This document shows positions 63,365 to 64,000 of a DNA stretch of 64,000 bases, one piece after another. The translations under genes were made by a program, and so were the position numbers. The stretch comes from an uncultured Halomonas sp. (lineage in GTDB: Bacteria > Pseudomonadota > Gammaproteobacteria > Pseudomonadales > Halomonadaceae): assembly GCF_947500835.1 (NCBI RefSeq), contig NZ_CANMTQ010000004.1:1-64000 (forward strand), in the 5' to 3' direction. Every line of letters begins with the position of its first letter. Positions within the stretch are counted from its first letter, which is position 1. The notes under the pieces were generated by a model. The model made no database searches, was not told where the DNA came from, and saw only the letters and a list, made by a program, of their open reading frames with translations.

Positions 63365-64000
63365 ATGGAAAAGAATCCTGACAAGGGTTACGTTGCGATG
63401 CTTGGCTGGAGCCTGAATGCCATCGAGGCTCTGGATCGCTTTGATCGGCGCTACGTCATCGTGGCGCCAGACTGGGCGGAAGATTACTGCAAGGAACATG
63501 ACATTCCTTATCTTGCCTGGAATTTCGAACGCCTTAATGATCGCTCCATGGAAATTGCTGAAACCCTCAATGACATGGGGGTCGATGTCGCCATTCCGCT
63601 TTTCGAGGAAACCGTGGAATGGGCCGGCGCCATCAACTCGGTGCTGATGGACAACCCCAGGCTGTATGGCCAGGCACTGCTGCTGCGAGACAAAGCGTTG
63701 ATGAAGCGACGCGCCCAGCTTGGCGGCATCCGGGTAGGCATCTTCGAGGAAGCTCACGACAAGTCTGATGTCATCCGCTTTCTCAAGCGCGTCAACCAGA
63801 CCCTGCTCAAGCTCGACGGCGACCCCAACGATCCCATCCACTTGAAGGCTTTTGATAAGGCGGGCTGCCTGGGCCACCGGGTCATCCGCACCCCGGACGA
63901 GATCGACACGATCCCCGAGGAAGAGTTTCCGGTATTGATGGAAAGCCACCTGGACGGTTGGGAATTCGCCGTCGAGGCCTGGATACACGACGGCAAGATT
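63365..64000 (+). CDS. ATP-grasp domain protein, N-terminal part
   Basis: Open reading frame from ATG 63365 (AAGGGGA seven bases upstream) running 212 codons to the right edge without a stop, so the gene is cut. It begins MEKNPDKGYVAMLGWSLNAI. The order of a preATP-grasp domain (about 8-95, MLGWS...ALDRF...) and LRDKALMKRRAQLGGIRVGIFEEA at about 108-130, followed by LKAFDKAGCLGHRVI and VLMESHLDGWEFAVEAW, fits the carbamoyl-phosphate-synthase-like ATP-grasp ligases, where the last segment coordinates ATP-Mg. Product unknown: such ligases form peptide-like amide bonds. The reverse-strand frame here is a shadow. Confidence 0.7.
   Translation, partial: MEKNPDKGYVAMLGWSLNAIEALDRFDRRYVIVAPDWAEDYCKEHDIPYLAWNFERLNDRSMEIAETLNDMGVDVAIPLFEETVEWAGAINSVLMDNPRLYGQALLLRDKALMKRRAQLGGIRVGIFEEAHDKSDVIRFLKRVNQTLLKLDGDPNDPIHLKAFDKAGCLGHRVIRTPDEIDTIPEEEFPVLMESHLDGWEFAVEAWIHDGKI

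Noticed and set aside
63260..63988. Long open frame on the minus strand at the right end
   Set aside because: It is the reverse of the ATP-grasp gene, which has a ribosome binding site and recognisable motifs. High-GC codon use opens antisense frames.

Overview
The window reads as chromosomal DNA of a halophilic gammaproteobacterium, most likely of the Halomonadaceae (Halomonas-like). The reasons are high GC content, gammaproteobacterial housekeeping blocks (dnaX-ybaB-recR, rnd-ycgL-ycgN, hrpA, cysB, a bacterial 4.5S RNA) and four compatible-solute transporter genes in tandem. It is densely coded core genome. I see no phage, transposase, CRISPR array or tRNA gene. All functional calls come from reading motifs and gene order; no search was run.

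Layout. Positions 1-180 hold the leader and P1-type promoter of a ribosomal RNA operon transcribed leftwards out of the window. From 280 to 8675 (minus) lies a complete methylcitrate-cycle operon, gntR-prpB-prpC-acnD-prpF-prpD, with two copies of a GntR-type palindrome at its promoter. From 8916 to 12891 (plus) come pabB, a FecCD-type ABC permease and ATPase without a binding protein, and cysH. cysB (minus), trxA (plus, strong terminator) and an AI-2E family permease follow. From 15781 to 23169 there is acyl-CoA metabolism: a large acyl-CoA dehydrogenase behind two PsrA-like boxes, an AraC regulator facing a LysE exporter, an acyl-CoA synthetase with a short-chain dehydrogenase, and a divergent thiolase.

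From 23196 to 31782 (minus) are an AsmA/YdbH-like envelope protein, pstSCAB with a Pho box, and a Bcr/CflA efflux pump. From 31993 to 41484 (minus) a run of hrpA, a FabH-like ketoacyl synthase, mlaA, a PP2C regulator with a degenerate receiver, and an STAS protein lies downstream of fadD. From 41647 to 44675 there is a little-known cluster: a small membrane protein, a von Willebrand A protein and a class II glutamine amidotransferase. Oligopeptidase B and the ycgN-ycgL-rnd and recR-ybaB-dnaX blocks follow.

From 52157 to 59220 (plus) stand four tandem BCCT transporters, the most striking feature. They share an N-terminal signature but differ at residues that in BetP form the betaine and sodium sites. 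They run into a DUF294 nucleotidyltransferase/exonuclease operon (minus), a pirin gene, the 4.5S RNA gene ffs (minus) and the start of an ATP-grasp gene cut by the right edge.

How the parts could fit together (inference): the synthetase, dehydrogenase, thiolase and acyl-CoA dehydrogenase genes could produce propionyl-CoA and acetyl-CoA from fatty or branched-chain acids, and the prp operon would consume the propionyl-CoA. The BCCT array would cover uptake of several osmolytes, or nutrients such as betaine, choline or dimethylsulfoniopropionate.
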